Below, in pieces: positions 1 to 8,438 of a stretch of DNA of 64,000 bases. The stretch covers positions 310,001-374,000 of the forward strand of contig JADKGA010000003.1 of assembly GCA_016717165.1 (NCBI GenBank), read 5' to 3'. Positions within the stretch are counted from its first letter, which is position 1, and every line of letters begins with the position of its first letter. The notes beneath the pieces were generated by a model. That model did not search any database, was not told where the DNA came from, and worked only from the letters and a program-made list of their open reading frames with translations. This DNA comes from Candidatus Lutibacillus vidarii (lineage in GTDB: Bacteria; Actinomycetota; Actinomycetes; Actinomycetales; Dermatophilaceae). The position numbers and the translations under genes are program-made.

Positions 1-519
1 GTCGCCCTGGTCACCCAAGAGCACCACGTCTTCGTCGGGACGCTCGCCGAGAACCTGCGGCTGGCCAAACCGGACGCCTCGGACGCCGAGCTGCTCGAGG
101 TCATGGCGGCGGTCGACGCCCACGACTGGGTGGCCGCGTTGCCGGGCGGGCTCGGCACGGTCGTGGGTTCCGGGGGCCACGTGCTCAGCGAGGGCCAGTC
201 GCAGCAGCTGGCGCTGGCCCGCCTGGTGCTGCGCGACCCGCACACCCTCGTCCTCGACGAGGCGACCTCGCTGCTGGACCCGCGGGCCGCTCGGCACCTC
301 GAGCGCTCGCTGGCCGCAGTGGTCTCCGGCCGCACCGTCGTCGCGATCGCCCACCGGCTGCACACGGCGCACGACGCGGACCGCGTCGCCGTGGTCGAGG
401 ACGGGCAGATCACCGAGATCGGCTCGCACGAGGAGCTGGTCGCCGCCGACGGCCCGTATGCCGCACTCTGGCGCTCGTGGCGGGACGAGCCGGCGGACGT
501 CGGCACCTCCGCGAGCTGA
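1..519 (+). CDS. ABC transporter ATP-binding domain, C-terminal part (gene starts before window)
   Basis: The reading frame is open from base 1 and ends at TGA 517-519, giving the last 172 residues of an ATP-binding domain. Visible in order are the Q-loop (TQEHHVF, about residue 5), the signature motif written LSEGQSQQ instead of LSGGQ (about 62), Walker B LVLDEA (about 83-88), the D-loop SLLD, and the switch histidine in AIAHRL (about 118). The sequence after it (VVEDGQITEIGSHEELV) is typical of exporter-type ABC proteins with fused membrane and ATPase domains, such as MsbA/CydCD-like multidrug exporters. The membrane domain lies outside the window, so the substrate cannot be named. A strong hairpin follows before the convergent P450 gene. 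Confidence 0.9.
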   Translation, partial: VALVTQEHHVFVGTLAENLRLAKPDASDAELLEVMAAVDAHDWVAALPGGLGTVVGSGGHVLSEGQSQQLALARLVLRDPHTLVLDEATSLLDPRAARHLERSLAAVVSGRTVVAIAHRLHTAHDADRVAVVEDGQITEIGSHEELVAADGPYAALWRSWRDEPADVGTSAS

Positions 520-587
520 CGCCCCGGCACCGGCGCGGTCGGGCGGTGAGCAGGGACCGGCAACGCCACGGTCAGGGTGCCGGCACC

Positions 588-645
588 GCCACGGTTGTTC
601 GGGTCTGTCACGGAAATATCAGTGGCAGACCCGAACAACCGTGGC
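588..645. terminator. 20-bp perfect inverted repeat between convergent genes
   Basis: Arms at 588-607 and 626-645 are exact reverse complements (GCCACGGTTGTTCGGGTCTG) with an 18-nt spacer. They sit between the 3' ends of the ABC gene and the P450 gene. There is no T-tract, so a bidirectional terminator is inferred from position and stem strength only. It could also be a dispersed intergenic palindrome. Confidence 0.5.
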
Positions 646-711
646 AGGTCGGGTCAGCGCAGGGGGGTGGAGGTCAGCGGGGGACGCGTCAGGGTGCGGT
701 GGCGGTCGTGG

Positions 712-2067
712 TCAGCGGGCTCGGGTCCGCAGCGTGGCCGGGACCCCACGCCGTGGCCGCAGGGTGACCGCGGCCTGGTTGCCCGGCTCGAAGTCCTCGG
801 CCACCTCGGCGTGGAACTCCCGCGCGAGCCGGGCCAGGACCACGGTGGTCTCCATCTGGGCCATCGTCGCGCCGATGCAGATCCGCGCTCCGGCCCCGAA
901 CGGAAGATAGGCCCCGCGCGGGGCACCGGCGGCGCGTTCGTCATACACACCGGTCGGGTCGAGCCAGCGGCGCGGGGCGAAGGTCAGCGGGTCCGACCAC
1001 GACCGAGGGTCGCGGTGCAGCGCATAGATGGAGATCAGGCACAAGGTGCCGCCGCGGAGCCGGTGCCCGCCGAGGTCCTGGTCGACGAGCAGCCGCCGTC
1101 CGATGCTGTGCGCCGGCGGGTGCAGCCGCATCGACTCGGCGACAACCGCTCGGGTGCGGTGCAGGGCGTGCCAGTCGGCCCGGGCGATCGCGCTCTCGGT
1201 GGACGGGTCGTCCAGCTCGACCTCGAGCCAGCGCCGGGCCTCGGGGTTGCGGCTCAGCTCGAACCACGCCCACGCCAACGCGACCGCCGTCGTCTCGTGC
1301 CCGGCCAGCAGCAGGGTCAGCGCCTCGTCGCGCACCTGCTGGCGCGGCATGGGCCGGCCCTCCTCGTCGCGGACCGCGAGGAGAGCGCCGAGCAGGTCGT
1401 TCCCGCCGGGGTCAGGCCGGGCGGCGCGCTCCTCGACAAGCCGCTCGACCACGGCGTCGAGCTCAGCCCCGGCCCGTCGCAGCGCGGACCGCACCGGGTT
1501 CGGCACCCGGAGCAGGGCGAAGCCGAACGGTCGGATGAGTGTGGGGAAGATCGGCAGCAGGATGTCGAGGGCGCGGGCGATCCGGTCCGCGTCGCCGCGC
1601 AGGTCGGTGCCGAAGAGGGCCTGGCCGACGATGTCGAGCGCGACCGAGCCCATCTCGTCGAGCAGGTCGACCCGGACGCCGTCAGTCCAGGCGCTCGCCC
1701 GTGCCTCAGCGACCGACACCGCCACCATCCCGTAGCCCGCCACCTTCTCGGGCGTGAACAGGGGGTTGATCAGCCTGCGCTGCCTTCGGTGCAGGTCTCC
1801 CCCGGCGGTGAGCAGCCCGTCGCCGAGGAGGAACTTCAAGGCGTCTATCCCCCGGCCCTTGCCGACACCGGACGGACGGGTCAGCAGGTCACGGGCCAAG
1901 CCCGGGTCGCCGATGAGGACGACATCGCGCGGACCGGCCCGCAGTGGGACGAGATCCCGGCCAGCGGTGAGCGCGGCCATCCGGTCGGGCAGGCCGTCCG
2001 GGCTGCCCCGCAGAAGCACCCGAGCGGAGGGCACCGTCGGCGCGCGGAAGAGCCTCACCACCACCAC
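712..2067 (-). CDS. Cytochrome P450
   Basis: A 451-residue soluble bacterial P450, a heme monooxygenase that needs ferredoxin partners not seen here. The I-helix oxygen-binding motif AGHETT lies at 255-260, the K-helix ExxR is ESMR at 311-314, and the heme loop FGAGARICIG has its cysteine ligand at 397. The length is normal for the family. The start is uncertain because GTG codons follow each other at 2067, 2064 and 2061, with no clear ribosome binding site. It lies 48 bp after a GMC oxidoreductase and an aldehyde dehydrogenase on the same strand, which suggests shared transcription and work on a hydrophobic alcohol or aldehyde. The substrate cannot be told from sequence. Confidence 0.93.
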   Translation of the reverse strand: MVVVRLFRAPTVPSARVLLRGSPDGLPDRMAALTAGRDLVPLRAGPRDVVLIGDPGLARDLLTRPSGVGKGRGIDALKFLLGDGLLTAGGDLHRRQRRLINPLFTPEKVAGYGMVAVSVAEARASAWTDGVRVDLLDEMGSVALDIVGQALFGTDLRGDADRIARALDILLPIFPTLIRPFGFALLRVPNPVRSALRRAGAELDAVVERLVEERAARPDPGGNDLLGALLAVRDEEGRPMPRQQVRDEALTLLLAGHETTAVALAWAWFELSRNPEARRWLEVELDDPSTESAIARADWHALHRTRAVVAESMRLHPPAHSIGRRLLVDQDLGGHRLRGGTLCLISIYALHRDPRSWSDPLTFAPRRWLDPTGVYDERAAGAPRGAYLPFGAGARICIGATMAQMETTVVLARLAREFHAEVAEDFEPGNQAAVTLRPRRGVPATLRTRAR

Positions 2068-2115
2068 ACCCCCGCGACCTCGGCCCCCGCCGACACCGTC
2101 AGCGCCTCCGCGAGC

Positions 2116-3867
2116 TCACGCCACGTCCGCGGCCTCGACCGACCCCCTGGCCGACGCCGCGGCTGACGTCGCCGGCATCGGGCCGACCGAGGTGCGGGCA
2201 GCGACCATCGCGTCCTGGCTCGGACGCTCATCGACGGCACCGCGCTGCGGCCACAAGGACATCGCCCGTTCGGCCTGGGCGGTGATCGTCAGCGACGGGT
2301 TGACCCCGAGGTTGGCCGACACCGCGGAGCCGTCGACGACGTGCAGGCCGGGGTAGCGCCATACCCGGTGGTAGGAGTCGACGACCCCGCTGTCCGGATC
2401 GCCGGAGATGACGCACCCACCGAGGAAGTGGGCCGTGAGCGGCACGTTGACAACCTCGGTGACGGCGCCACCGGGGGCCGCTGGCGTCCCGGTGACCTCG
2501 GCGAGCCGGTGGGTGATCGCCTTGATCGCCGTCTGACCTGAGGGGATCCACGTCGGGTTCGGCTGGCCGTGGCCCTGCCGGGAGACCAGCTTGAGCCCGC
2601 CGGTGAGGCGCTTCTTCGCCGAGACGACCAGCGAGTTGTCCAGCGACTGCATGACCAAGGCGATGACGGTGCGCTCGCTCCACCGACGCACCGAGGTGGC
2701 CCGGGCGAACTCCCCGGGCCGACGCACCGCCTGCCGCAGGAAGCGCAGGGTGCGGTTGCCGCCGCCCTCGACGAGGATCGTCGCGAGGAAGCCCATCGCG
2801 TTCGAGCCGACGCCATATCGGACGTTCTCGACGTGGGTGTCCTCGTCGACGTGGAAGGACGCGGTGATCGCGACGCCCCGGGTGAGGTCGACGCCCTTGG
2901 GGACGGTGAGGGTGGTGGCCCCGCCGAGGGACTCCGAGTTGGTCCGGGTGAGGAAGCCGAGCCGGTCGGACAGCCGCGGCAGGCCCCGGGCCGGGTCAGC
3001 TGCGCCGGCGGCCTTCATCGCGTGGAGCAGCTTCTGGCTCCCCCAGGCCCCGGCCGCGACGACGACCTGGTCGGCGGTGATGGTCCGGGCGTCCTTGGTC
3101 GAGCGCCGCCAGGCACCCGAGCGCTCGTGGGTCACCGCATAGCCGCGCGCCGGGTCGGCCGGGTCGAGCGGACGCAGGTGGACGACGGTCCGCAGCGGCT
3201 CGACGGTCACGCCGAGCCGTTCGGCGAGTGCGAGGTAGTTCTTGACCAGGGTGTTCTTCGCCCCGATCCGGCAGCCGACCATGCAGTTGCCGCACTCGGT
3301 GCACCCGGTGCGGGCCGGGCCGGCGCCGCCGAAGAAGGGGTCCGGGACGGTCGTCCCCGGGGTGCCGAAGAAGACCCCGACCGGGGTCTTGACGAAGGTG
3401 TGCCCGACCCCGAGCTCGTCGGCGGCCTCGCGCATCACCTTCTCGACCGGGCCCTCGCACGGGTTGGTGACCACCCCGAGCATCCGGGAGGCCGTCGCAT
3501 AGTGGGGGGTCAGCTCGGACTCCCAGTCGGCGAGATCGCGCCACTGCGGGTCCTCGAAGAAGGGCCGAGGCGGGACGTACAAGGTGTTGGCGTAGTTGAG
3601 CGAGCCGCCGCCGACGCCGGCGCCAGCGAGGAGCATGACGTCGGGCAGCTTGTGGATGCGCTGGACCCCGAAGCAGCCCAGGCGCGGCGCCCAGAGGTAG
3701 CGCCGCAGGTCCCAGGACGTCGTGGCGAAGTCGTCGTCGGAGAACCGTCGGCCGGACTCCAGGACGTGCACCCGGTAGCCCTTCTCGGCCAGCCGCAGGG
3801 CCGCGACGGACCCACCAAAACCCGAGCCCACGACGATGACGTCGTAGTCGTATGCCGCCTGCGTCAT
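2116..3867 (-). CDS. GMC family oxidoreductase, ChoD-like
   Basis: A 583-residue FAD flavoprotein expected to oxidise an alcohol. The dinucleotide-binding motif GSGFGG is at 14-19, an AGAGVGGGS motif follows at 81-89, and the GMC C-terminal domain ends with HFLGGC, VVDGSAVSANLGVNPSLTI. A tight cysteine cluster, C-x2-C-x2-C-x3-C at 189-199 (GCTECGNCMVGC), is typical of the actinobacterial cholesterol-oxidase-like branch. I chose ATG 3867 because GGGAGG lies about 8 nt upstream; the longer open frame runs into the aldehyde dehydrogenase gene. Its place next to guaB3 and guaB2 matches what I recall of ChoD in M. tuberculosis. Real cholesterol activity is unproven, since many ChoD-like proteins act on other alcohols. 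Confidence 0.88.
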   Translation of the reverse strand: MTQAAYDYDVIVVGSGFGGSVAALRLAEKGYRVHVLESGRRFSDDDFATTSWDLRRYLWAPRLGCFGVQRIHKLPDVMLLAGAGVGGGSLNYANTLYVPPRPFFEDPQWRDLADWESELTPHYATASRMLGVVTNPCEGPVEKVMREAADELGVGHTFVKTPVGVFFGTPGTTVPDPFFGGAGPARTGCTECGNCMVGCRIGAKNTLVKNYLALAERLGVTVEPLRTVVHLRPLDPADPARGYAVTHERSGAWRRSTKDARTITADQVVVAAGAWGSQKLLHAMKAAGAADPARGLPRLSDRLGFLTRTNSESLGGATTLTVPKGVDLTRGVAITASFHVDEDTHVENVRYGVGSNAMGFLATILVEGGGNRTLRFLRQAVRRPGEFARATSVRRWSERTVIALVMQSLDNSLVVSAKKRLTGGLKLVSRQGHGQPNPTWIPSGQTAIKAITHRLAEVTGTPAAPGGAVTEVVNVPLTAHFLGGCVISGDPDSGVVDSYHRVWRYPGLHVVDGSAVSANLGVNPSLTITAQAERAMSLWPQRGAVDERPSQDAMVAARTSVGPMPATSAAASARGSVEAADVA

Positions 3868-3923
3868 CGCTGGTCCTCCCTCGTCGGACGGCGCCACTAT
3901 ACGGGCGCCGGGTCTACCCGGGG

Positions 3924-5519
3924 TCAGCTCAGCCCGGCCTTCTTCATGACCCGCATCACGGCCGTCATCCCGGTGGCGAACTGGGCGTCGGTCATCGAGC
4001 CGACCGGTTTCATCGGGTGCAGCCGCTGGGTGGTGACATTCTGCTGTTCGGTGAAGCGCAGCAGACCGGCCTTGCCGTGTCGCCGCCCGATCCCGGAGGC
4101 CTTCATCCCGCCGAGAGTGCCCCGGTTCGAGCCCCATGCCACGGCATACGTGTCGTTGATGCTCACCGACCCCGTGCGGATCCGGTTGGCGAGCGCACCG
4201 GCCCGGCGGGTGTCCCGGCTGACGATGGTGCCGTGCAGGCCGTACTCGGTGTCGTTCATCAGGGTCAGGGCCCCCTCGTCGGAGCCGACCCGGTAGATCG
4301 AGACGACCGGCCCGAAGGTCTCGTCGTTGCGGCAGAGCATCTCCGAGGTGACCCCGTCGAGGACGGTCGGGGCGTAGACATAGGGCCCAAGCTCTGGGAG
4401 CGCTGTGCCACCGGTGAGGACCAGGGCCCCCTTGGCGCGGGCGTCGTCGACATGACGCTGGACCGTGCCGAGCTGCTCGGCCCCGAGCAGTGAACCCATG
4501 TCGACGCCATAGGTCAGGCCCACCCCGACGCGGAGCGCCTCGACGGCGGGGATGAACCGGGCGAGGAAGTCCTCGGCGATCGACTCGTCGAGGATGAGCC
4601 GCTCGGTGTGCATGCACAGCTGGCCGGCCGAAGCGAACGACGAGCGCACCGCGACGTCGACCGCGAGGTCGAGGTCGGCGTCGGCCCGGACGTAGCAGCC
4701 GTTCTTCCCACCCAGCTCCAGCGACATCCCGACCAGCCGTCGCCCGGCCCGCTCGGCGACCGCCCGCCCGGTCGCGGTGGAGCCGGTGAAGCAGACGTAG
4801 TCACAGGTGTCGAGGACGGCCTGGCCGACGGTCGACCCGGAGCCGATGACGACCTGGAGGACACCCTCGGGCAGCCCGGCCTCGGCGAGCAGGTCGGCGG
4901 CATACAAGGCGGTGAGGCTGGTCTGCAGGTCGGGACGCAGGACGACCGAATTGCCGGCCATCATCGCGGCCAGCGCGTCGGTCACCGCGAGGGTGAGCGG
5001 GTAGTTCCACGGCGAGACGATGCCCACCACCCCCACCGGCAGGTATGCCGTCCGGGTCCACGACAGCCCGGGCACGACGCCGATGGCGGTCCGCGGGGCG
5101 AGGTGGTTCGCCGCGACCCGCGCGTAGTGACGGCAGACGATCGCGACGTCGGCGACCTCCTCGAAGGCGTGCGAACGGGCCTTGCCCGACTCGAGCTGGA
5201 CGAGGTCAAGGAGCTGCTCCTGGTGGTCCAGGACGAGGTCGTGCAGCCGCAGCAGGATCTCGCCGCGCCGCCGCACCGGCAAGGCGGCCCAGCGCCGCTG
5301 CGCCGCGGTCGCCGCCGCATAGGCGAGGGCGACATCGTCGGCGGTCGACAGCGGCAGCTCGGCCACCGGCCCGCCGGTCAGCGGGGACGACGTGGTCCGC
5401 AGCTCGGGTCGGGCCGCGCACACCACTCGCCTGGTCAGCCGGCGCACCAGTGCGGGGTCGACGGCGTAGGACGCGGTGGGGGCGGGCAGGTCGGTGCTCG
5501 GCTCGGCGACGGTCGACAT
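3924..5519 (-). CDS. NAD(P)-dependent aldehyde dehydrogenase, succinate-semialdehyde dehydrogenase-like
   Basis: A 531-residue member of the aldehyde dehydrogenase superfamily. It shows the substrate-site asparagine region SPWNYPLT, the cofactor-binding FTGSTATGR, the general-base motif ELGGKN near residue 267, and the catalytic cysteine in GQLCMHTERL near 302. The sequence is of the GabD2 type, which turns succinic semialdehyde into succinate, but related enzymes take other aldehydes. The start at ATG 5519 (MSTVAEP) is my choice; an in-frame ATG at 5564 would add 15 residues, and the ribosome binding site does not settle it. The gene is 56 bp upstream of the GMC oxidoreductase, whose aldehyde product it could consume. 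Confidence 0.88.
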   Translation of the reverse strand: MSTVAEPSTDLPAPTASYAVDPALVRRLTRRVVCAARPELRTTSSPLTGGPVAELPLSTADDVALAYAAATAAQRRWAALPVRRRGEILLRLHDLVLDHQEQLLDLVQLESGKARSHAFEEVADVAIVCRHYARVAANHLAPRTAIGVVPGLSWTRTAYLPVGVVGIVSPWNYPLTLAVTDALAAMMAGNSVVLRPDLQTSLTALYAADLLAEAGLPEGVLQVVIGSGSTVGQAVLDTCDYVCFTGSTATGRAVAERAGRRLVGMSLELGGKNGCYVRADADLDLAVDVAVRSSFASAGQLCMHTERLILDESIAEDFLARFIPAVEALRVGVGLTYGVDMGSLLGAEQLGTVQRHVDDARAKGALVLTGGTALPELGPYVYAPTVLDGVTSEMLCRNDETFGPVVSIYRVGSDEGALTLMNDTEYGLHGTIVSRDTRRAGALANRIRTGSVSINDTYAVAWGSNRGTLGGMKASGIGRRHGKAGLLRFTEQQNVTTQRLHPMKPVGSMTDAQFATGMTAVMRVMKKAGLS

Positions 5520-5615
5520 ACCGCCAGAGTAGGACACCTCCCCGTGCGCGCGGGACGGGTCCAACCGGTCCGCTCGATGGCCCGCCTCGGCGGGTGGTCG
5601 CCTCGTCGGACCGGC

Positions 5616-6728
5616 TCAGTATGGCGAGACGACGACCTCGACCCGCTGGAACTCCTTGAGGTCGGAGTACCCCGTCGTGGCCATGGCCCGGCGGAGCGCC
5701 CCGATGAGGTTCGTCGAGCCGTCGGCCGAGCGGCCCGGGCCGAAGAGGATCTCCTTGAGCGTGCCCCGGACCCCGACGCGGACCCGCTCGCCACGCGGCA
5801 GCAGCTGGTGGTGCGCCTCGTGGCCCCAGTGGTAGCCGCCACCGGGCGCCTCGGACGCGCGGGCCAGGGTGGCGCCCAGCATCGCGGCGTCGGCGCCGCA
5901 GGCGATCGCCTTGACGAGGTCGCCGCTGGTCCCGATGCCGCCGTCGGCGATGACGTGGACGTACCGCCCGCCGGACTCGTCGAGATAGTCCCGCCGGGCC
6001 GCGGCGACATCGGCGATGGCGCTGGCGGTCGGGGCGTGGATGCCGAGCGCGCGCCGGGTCGTGTGCGCCGCTCCCCCGCCGAAGCCGACGAGCACGCCCG
6101 CGGCGCCGGTCCGCATGAGGTGCAAGGCGGCGGTGTATGTCGCGGCGCCCCCGACGATGACCGGGACGTCGAGCTCGTAGATGAACCGCTTGAGGTTGAG
6201 CGGCTCGGCCCGGCTCGAGACGTGCTCGGCCGAGACGGTCGTGCCGCGGATGACGAAGAGGTCGACGCCGGCCTCGACGACGGTGCGCCAGTGCTGCTGG
6301 GTGCGCTGCGGGGTCAGCGCTCCGGCGACGGTGATCCCGGCCCGGCGCAGCTCCTTGATCCGGTCGGCGATGAGCTCGGGCTTGATCTCCTCGGCGTAGA
6401 TCTGCTGCATCCGGGGCGTGACGTGCTCGGGGTCGAGCGCGGCGATCTCGGCAAGCAGCGGCTCCGGGTCCTCGTACCGGGTCCACAGGCCCTCGAGGTC
6501 GAGGACGGGCAACCCGCCGAGAGCACCGAGAGCGGCGGCGCTGTCCGGGGAGGTGACCGAGTCCATCGGCGCCCCGATGACCGGGATGTCGAAGTGGTAG
6601 GCGTCGATCTGCCAGCCCACCGAGACGTCCTCGGGGTCACGGGTCCGGCGGCTCGGGACGATGGCGATATCGTCGAAGGAGTAGGCGCGTCGGCCCCGCT
6701 TGCCCCGGCCGATCTCGATCTCGGTCAC
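5616..6728 (-). CDS. guaB3: GuaB3 family IMP dehydrogenase-related protein
   Basis: A 370-residue protein of the IMPDH/GMPR barrel fold, starting at GTG 6728. It has no CBS domain pair between the barrel halves. The phosphate-binding IADGGIGTSGDLVKAIACGAD and the family start RGKRGRRAYSFDDIAIVPSRR are clear. The loop that carries the catalytic cysteine in IMP dehydrogenase (GPGSICTTR in the neighbouring guaB) reads GGGAAHTTR here, so a histidine stands where the cysteine should be. The gene follows guaB in the same direction, as in other actinobacteria. Its function, whether a regulator, inactive paralog or purine enzyme, is unsettled from sequence. Confidence 0.9.
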   Translation of the reverse strand: MTEIEIGRGKRGRRAYSFDDIAIVPSRRTRDPEDVSVGWQIDAYHFDIPVIGAPMDSVTSPDSAAALGALGGLPVLDLEGLWTRYEDPEPLLAEIAALDPEHVTPRMQQIYAEEIKPELIADRIKELRRAGITVAGALTPQRTQQHWRTVVEAGVDLFVIRGTTVSAEHVSSRAEPLNLKRFIYELDVPVIVGGAATYTAALHLMRTGAAGVLVGFGGGAAHTTRRALGIHAPTASAIADVAAARRDYLDESGGRYVHVIADGGIGTSGDLVKAIACGADAAMLGATLARASEAPGGGYHWGHEAHHQLLPRGERVRVGVRGTLKEILFGPGRSADGSTNLIGALRRAMATTGYSDLKEFQRVEVVVSPY

Positions 6729-6789
6729 GGCGTCACCCTACCCAGTGCCGAGCCTCCCAGGGGGCCCGTCCCACCGAGGGCGGGTCCGG

Positions 6790-8307
6790 TCAGCCCTTGA
6801 CCGTGTAGTTGGGCGCCTCGACGATGCCCTGGATGTCGTGCGGGTGGCTCTCCTTGAGCGAAGCGGAGGTGATCCGGACGAACCGGCCCTTGGCCTGCAG
6901 CTCAGGGATCGTCCGCGCCCCGACGTAGAACATCGACTGGCGCAGCCCGCCCATCATCTGGTGCGCCACCGCTGCGAGCGGACCCCGGTAGGCGACCCGC
7001 CCCTCGATGCCCTCGGGGACGAGCTGGTCGTCGCTGTCGACCTCGGCCTGGAAGTAGCGGTCCTTGGAGAAGGACTTCTTGCCGCGGGAGGACATCGCGC
7101 CCAGAGATCCCATACCGCGGTACGACTTGAACTGCTTGCCGTTGACGAAGATGAGGTCGCCGGGGCTCTCCTCGCAGCCGGCCAGCAGCGAACCGATCAT
7201 CACCGACTCGGCGCCGGCAACGAGGGCCTTGGCGATATCGCCGGAGTACTGGAGCCCACCATCCGCGATGACCGGCACGCCGGCGGGCCGGCATACCTGA
7301 GCCGCATCGTGCACCGCGGTGATCTGGGGTGCACCCACACCGGTGACCACGCGGGTCGTGCAGATCGACCCCGGGCCGACCCCGACCTTGACCGCGTCCG
7401 CGCCGGCCTCGACGAAGGCGGCGGCGCCCTCACGGGTGGCGACATTGCCGCCGATGACCTGGACACCGCGGGTGGCTGGATCGGACTTCAGCCGCGCCAC
7501 CATGTCGAGGAGCAGGCGCACGTGCCCGTGCGCGGTGTCGGCGACGAGAACGTCGGCGCCGGCCTCGATGAGGGTGGTGGCCCGCTCCCAGGCGTCCCCG
7601 AAATAGCCGATCGCCGCGCCGACGAGCAGTCGACCATGGTCGTCCTTGCTCGCGTTGGGGTACTGCTCGGAGCGGACGAAGTCCTTGACGGTGATGAGCC
7701 CGCCGAGCCGGCCCTCGTCGTCGACCAGCGGCAGTCGCTCCAGCTTGTGCTGGCGCAGCAGCGCCGTCGCATCCTCCTGCGAGATGCCGACCCGGCCGGT
7801 CTTCAGCGGCATCGGGGTCATCACCTCGCGGACCAGCGTGGTGGCCCACTCCGCGACGGGGGTGAACCTCAGGTCGCGGTTGGTGATGATGCCGAGCAGG
7901 TGGTTCGTCGGCGAGACGACCGGAAGGCCGGAGACGCGGTACTTGCCGCAGAGCTGGTCGAGCTCTTCGAGGGTGGCATCGGGTCCGATGGTGACCGGGT
8001 TGGGGATCATCCCGGTCTGGGTGCGTTTGACGAGGTCGACCTGGTAGGCCTGGTCCTCGATCGAGAGGTTGCGGTGCAGCACTCCGAGGCAGCCCTGTCG
8101 GGCCATCGCGATGGCCATCCGGGCCTCGGTGACGGTGTCCATCGCGGCACTGACCAGGGGGGCGTGCAGGGTGATGGTGCGGGTCAGCCGGCTCGTCGTG
8201 TCGATATCGCCGGGGGCCAGGTCGGTCGCTCCGGGCAGGAGGAGGACGTCGTCATATGTCAGGCCCAAGCGGGCGAAGGGTTCGGGAACCTCGGTCGCGC
8301 TCGGCAT
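6790..8307 (-). CDS. guaB: IMP dehydrogenase
   Basis: A 505-residue enzyme that oxidises IMP to XMP with NAD+, the committed step to GMP. The barrel starts with LTYDDVLLLPGAT. Two CBS domains (about 97-220) interrupt it, containing VTIGPDATLEELDQL and GRVGISQEDATALLRQHK. The catalytic loop GVGPGSICTTR carries the cysteine near residue 316, and the flap contains YRGMGSLGAM. The start ATG 8307 has no ribosome binding site but a TAGGAT box six bases upstream, so translation may be leaderless. It is followed by guaB3, with which it probably forms a transcription unit. Confidence 0.97.
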   Translation of the reverse strand: MPSATEVPEPFARLGLTYDDVLLLPGATDLAPGDIDTTSRLTRTITLHAPLVSAAMDTVTEARMAIAMARQGCLGVLHRNLSIEDQAYQVDLVKRTQTGMIPNPVTIGPDATLEELDQLCGKYRVSGLPVVSPTNHLLGIITNRDLRFTPVAEWATTLVREVMTPMPLKTGRVGISQEDATALLRQHKLERLPLVDDEGRLGGLITVKDFVRSEQYPNASKDDHGRLLVGAAIGYFGDAWERATTLIEAGADVLVADTAHGHVRLLLDMVARLKSDPATRGVQVIGGNVATREGAAAFVEAGADAVKVGVGPGSICTTRVVTGVGAPQITAVHDAAQVCRPAGVPVIADGGLQYSGDIAKALVAGAESVMIGSLLAGCEESPGDLIFVNGKQFKSYRGMGSLGAMSSRGKKSFSKDRYFQAEVDSDDQLVPEGIEGRVAYRGPLAAVAHQMMGGLRQSMFYVGARTIPELQAKGRFVRITSASLKESHPHDIQGIVEAPNYTVKG

Positions 8308-8313
8308 GGGTGA

Positions 8314-8319
8314 ATCCTA
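8314..8319 (-). promoter_or_regulatory. Putative -10 box of guaB (leaderless)
   Basis: On the minus strand TAGGAT lies exactly six bases before the guaB ATG, which would place the transcription start at the start codon. No Shine-Dalgarno is present and no good -35 can be seen. Confidence 0.4.
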
Positions 8320-8438
8320 TGCCAGCCGGTAGCGGCCCCCTTGGGTCGTGCGGGACACCGCCAGAGAGGGCGCCTGGCTAGCTGAACCGGTCGGCGCGGC
8401 AGAGTCGGTCGACCTGGCACGAGTGGCCGGGCGGCGTC

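Noticed and set aside
577..2166. A 529-residue frame opposite the P450 gene.
   Set aside because: It is the antisense of the P450 gene, whose heme, ExxR and I-helix motifs are clear.
3868..4617. An 833-residue open frame extends the GMC oxidoreductase upstream across the aldehyde dehydrogenase gene.
   Set aside because: The extra part is Arg/Pro/Gly-rich shadow of the aldehyde dehydrogenase. ATG 3867 has a good ribosome site and starts right before the FAD motif.
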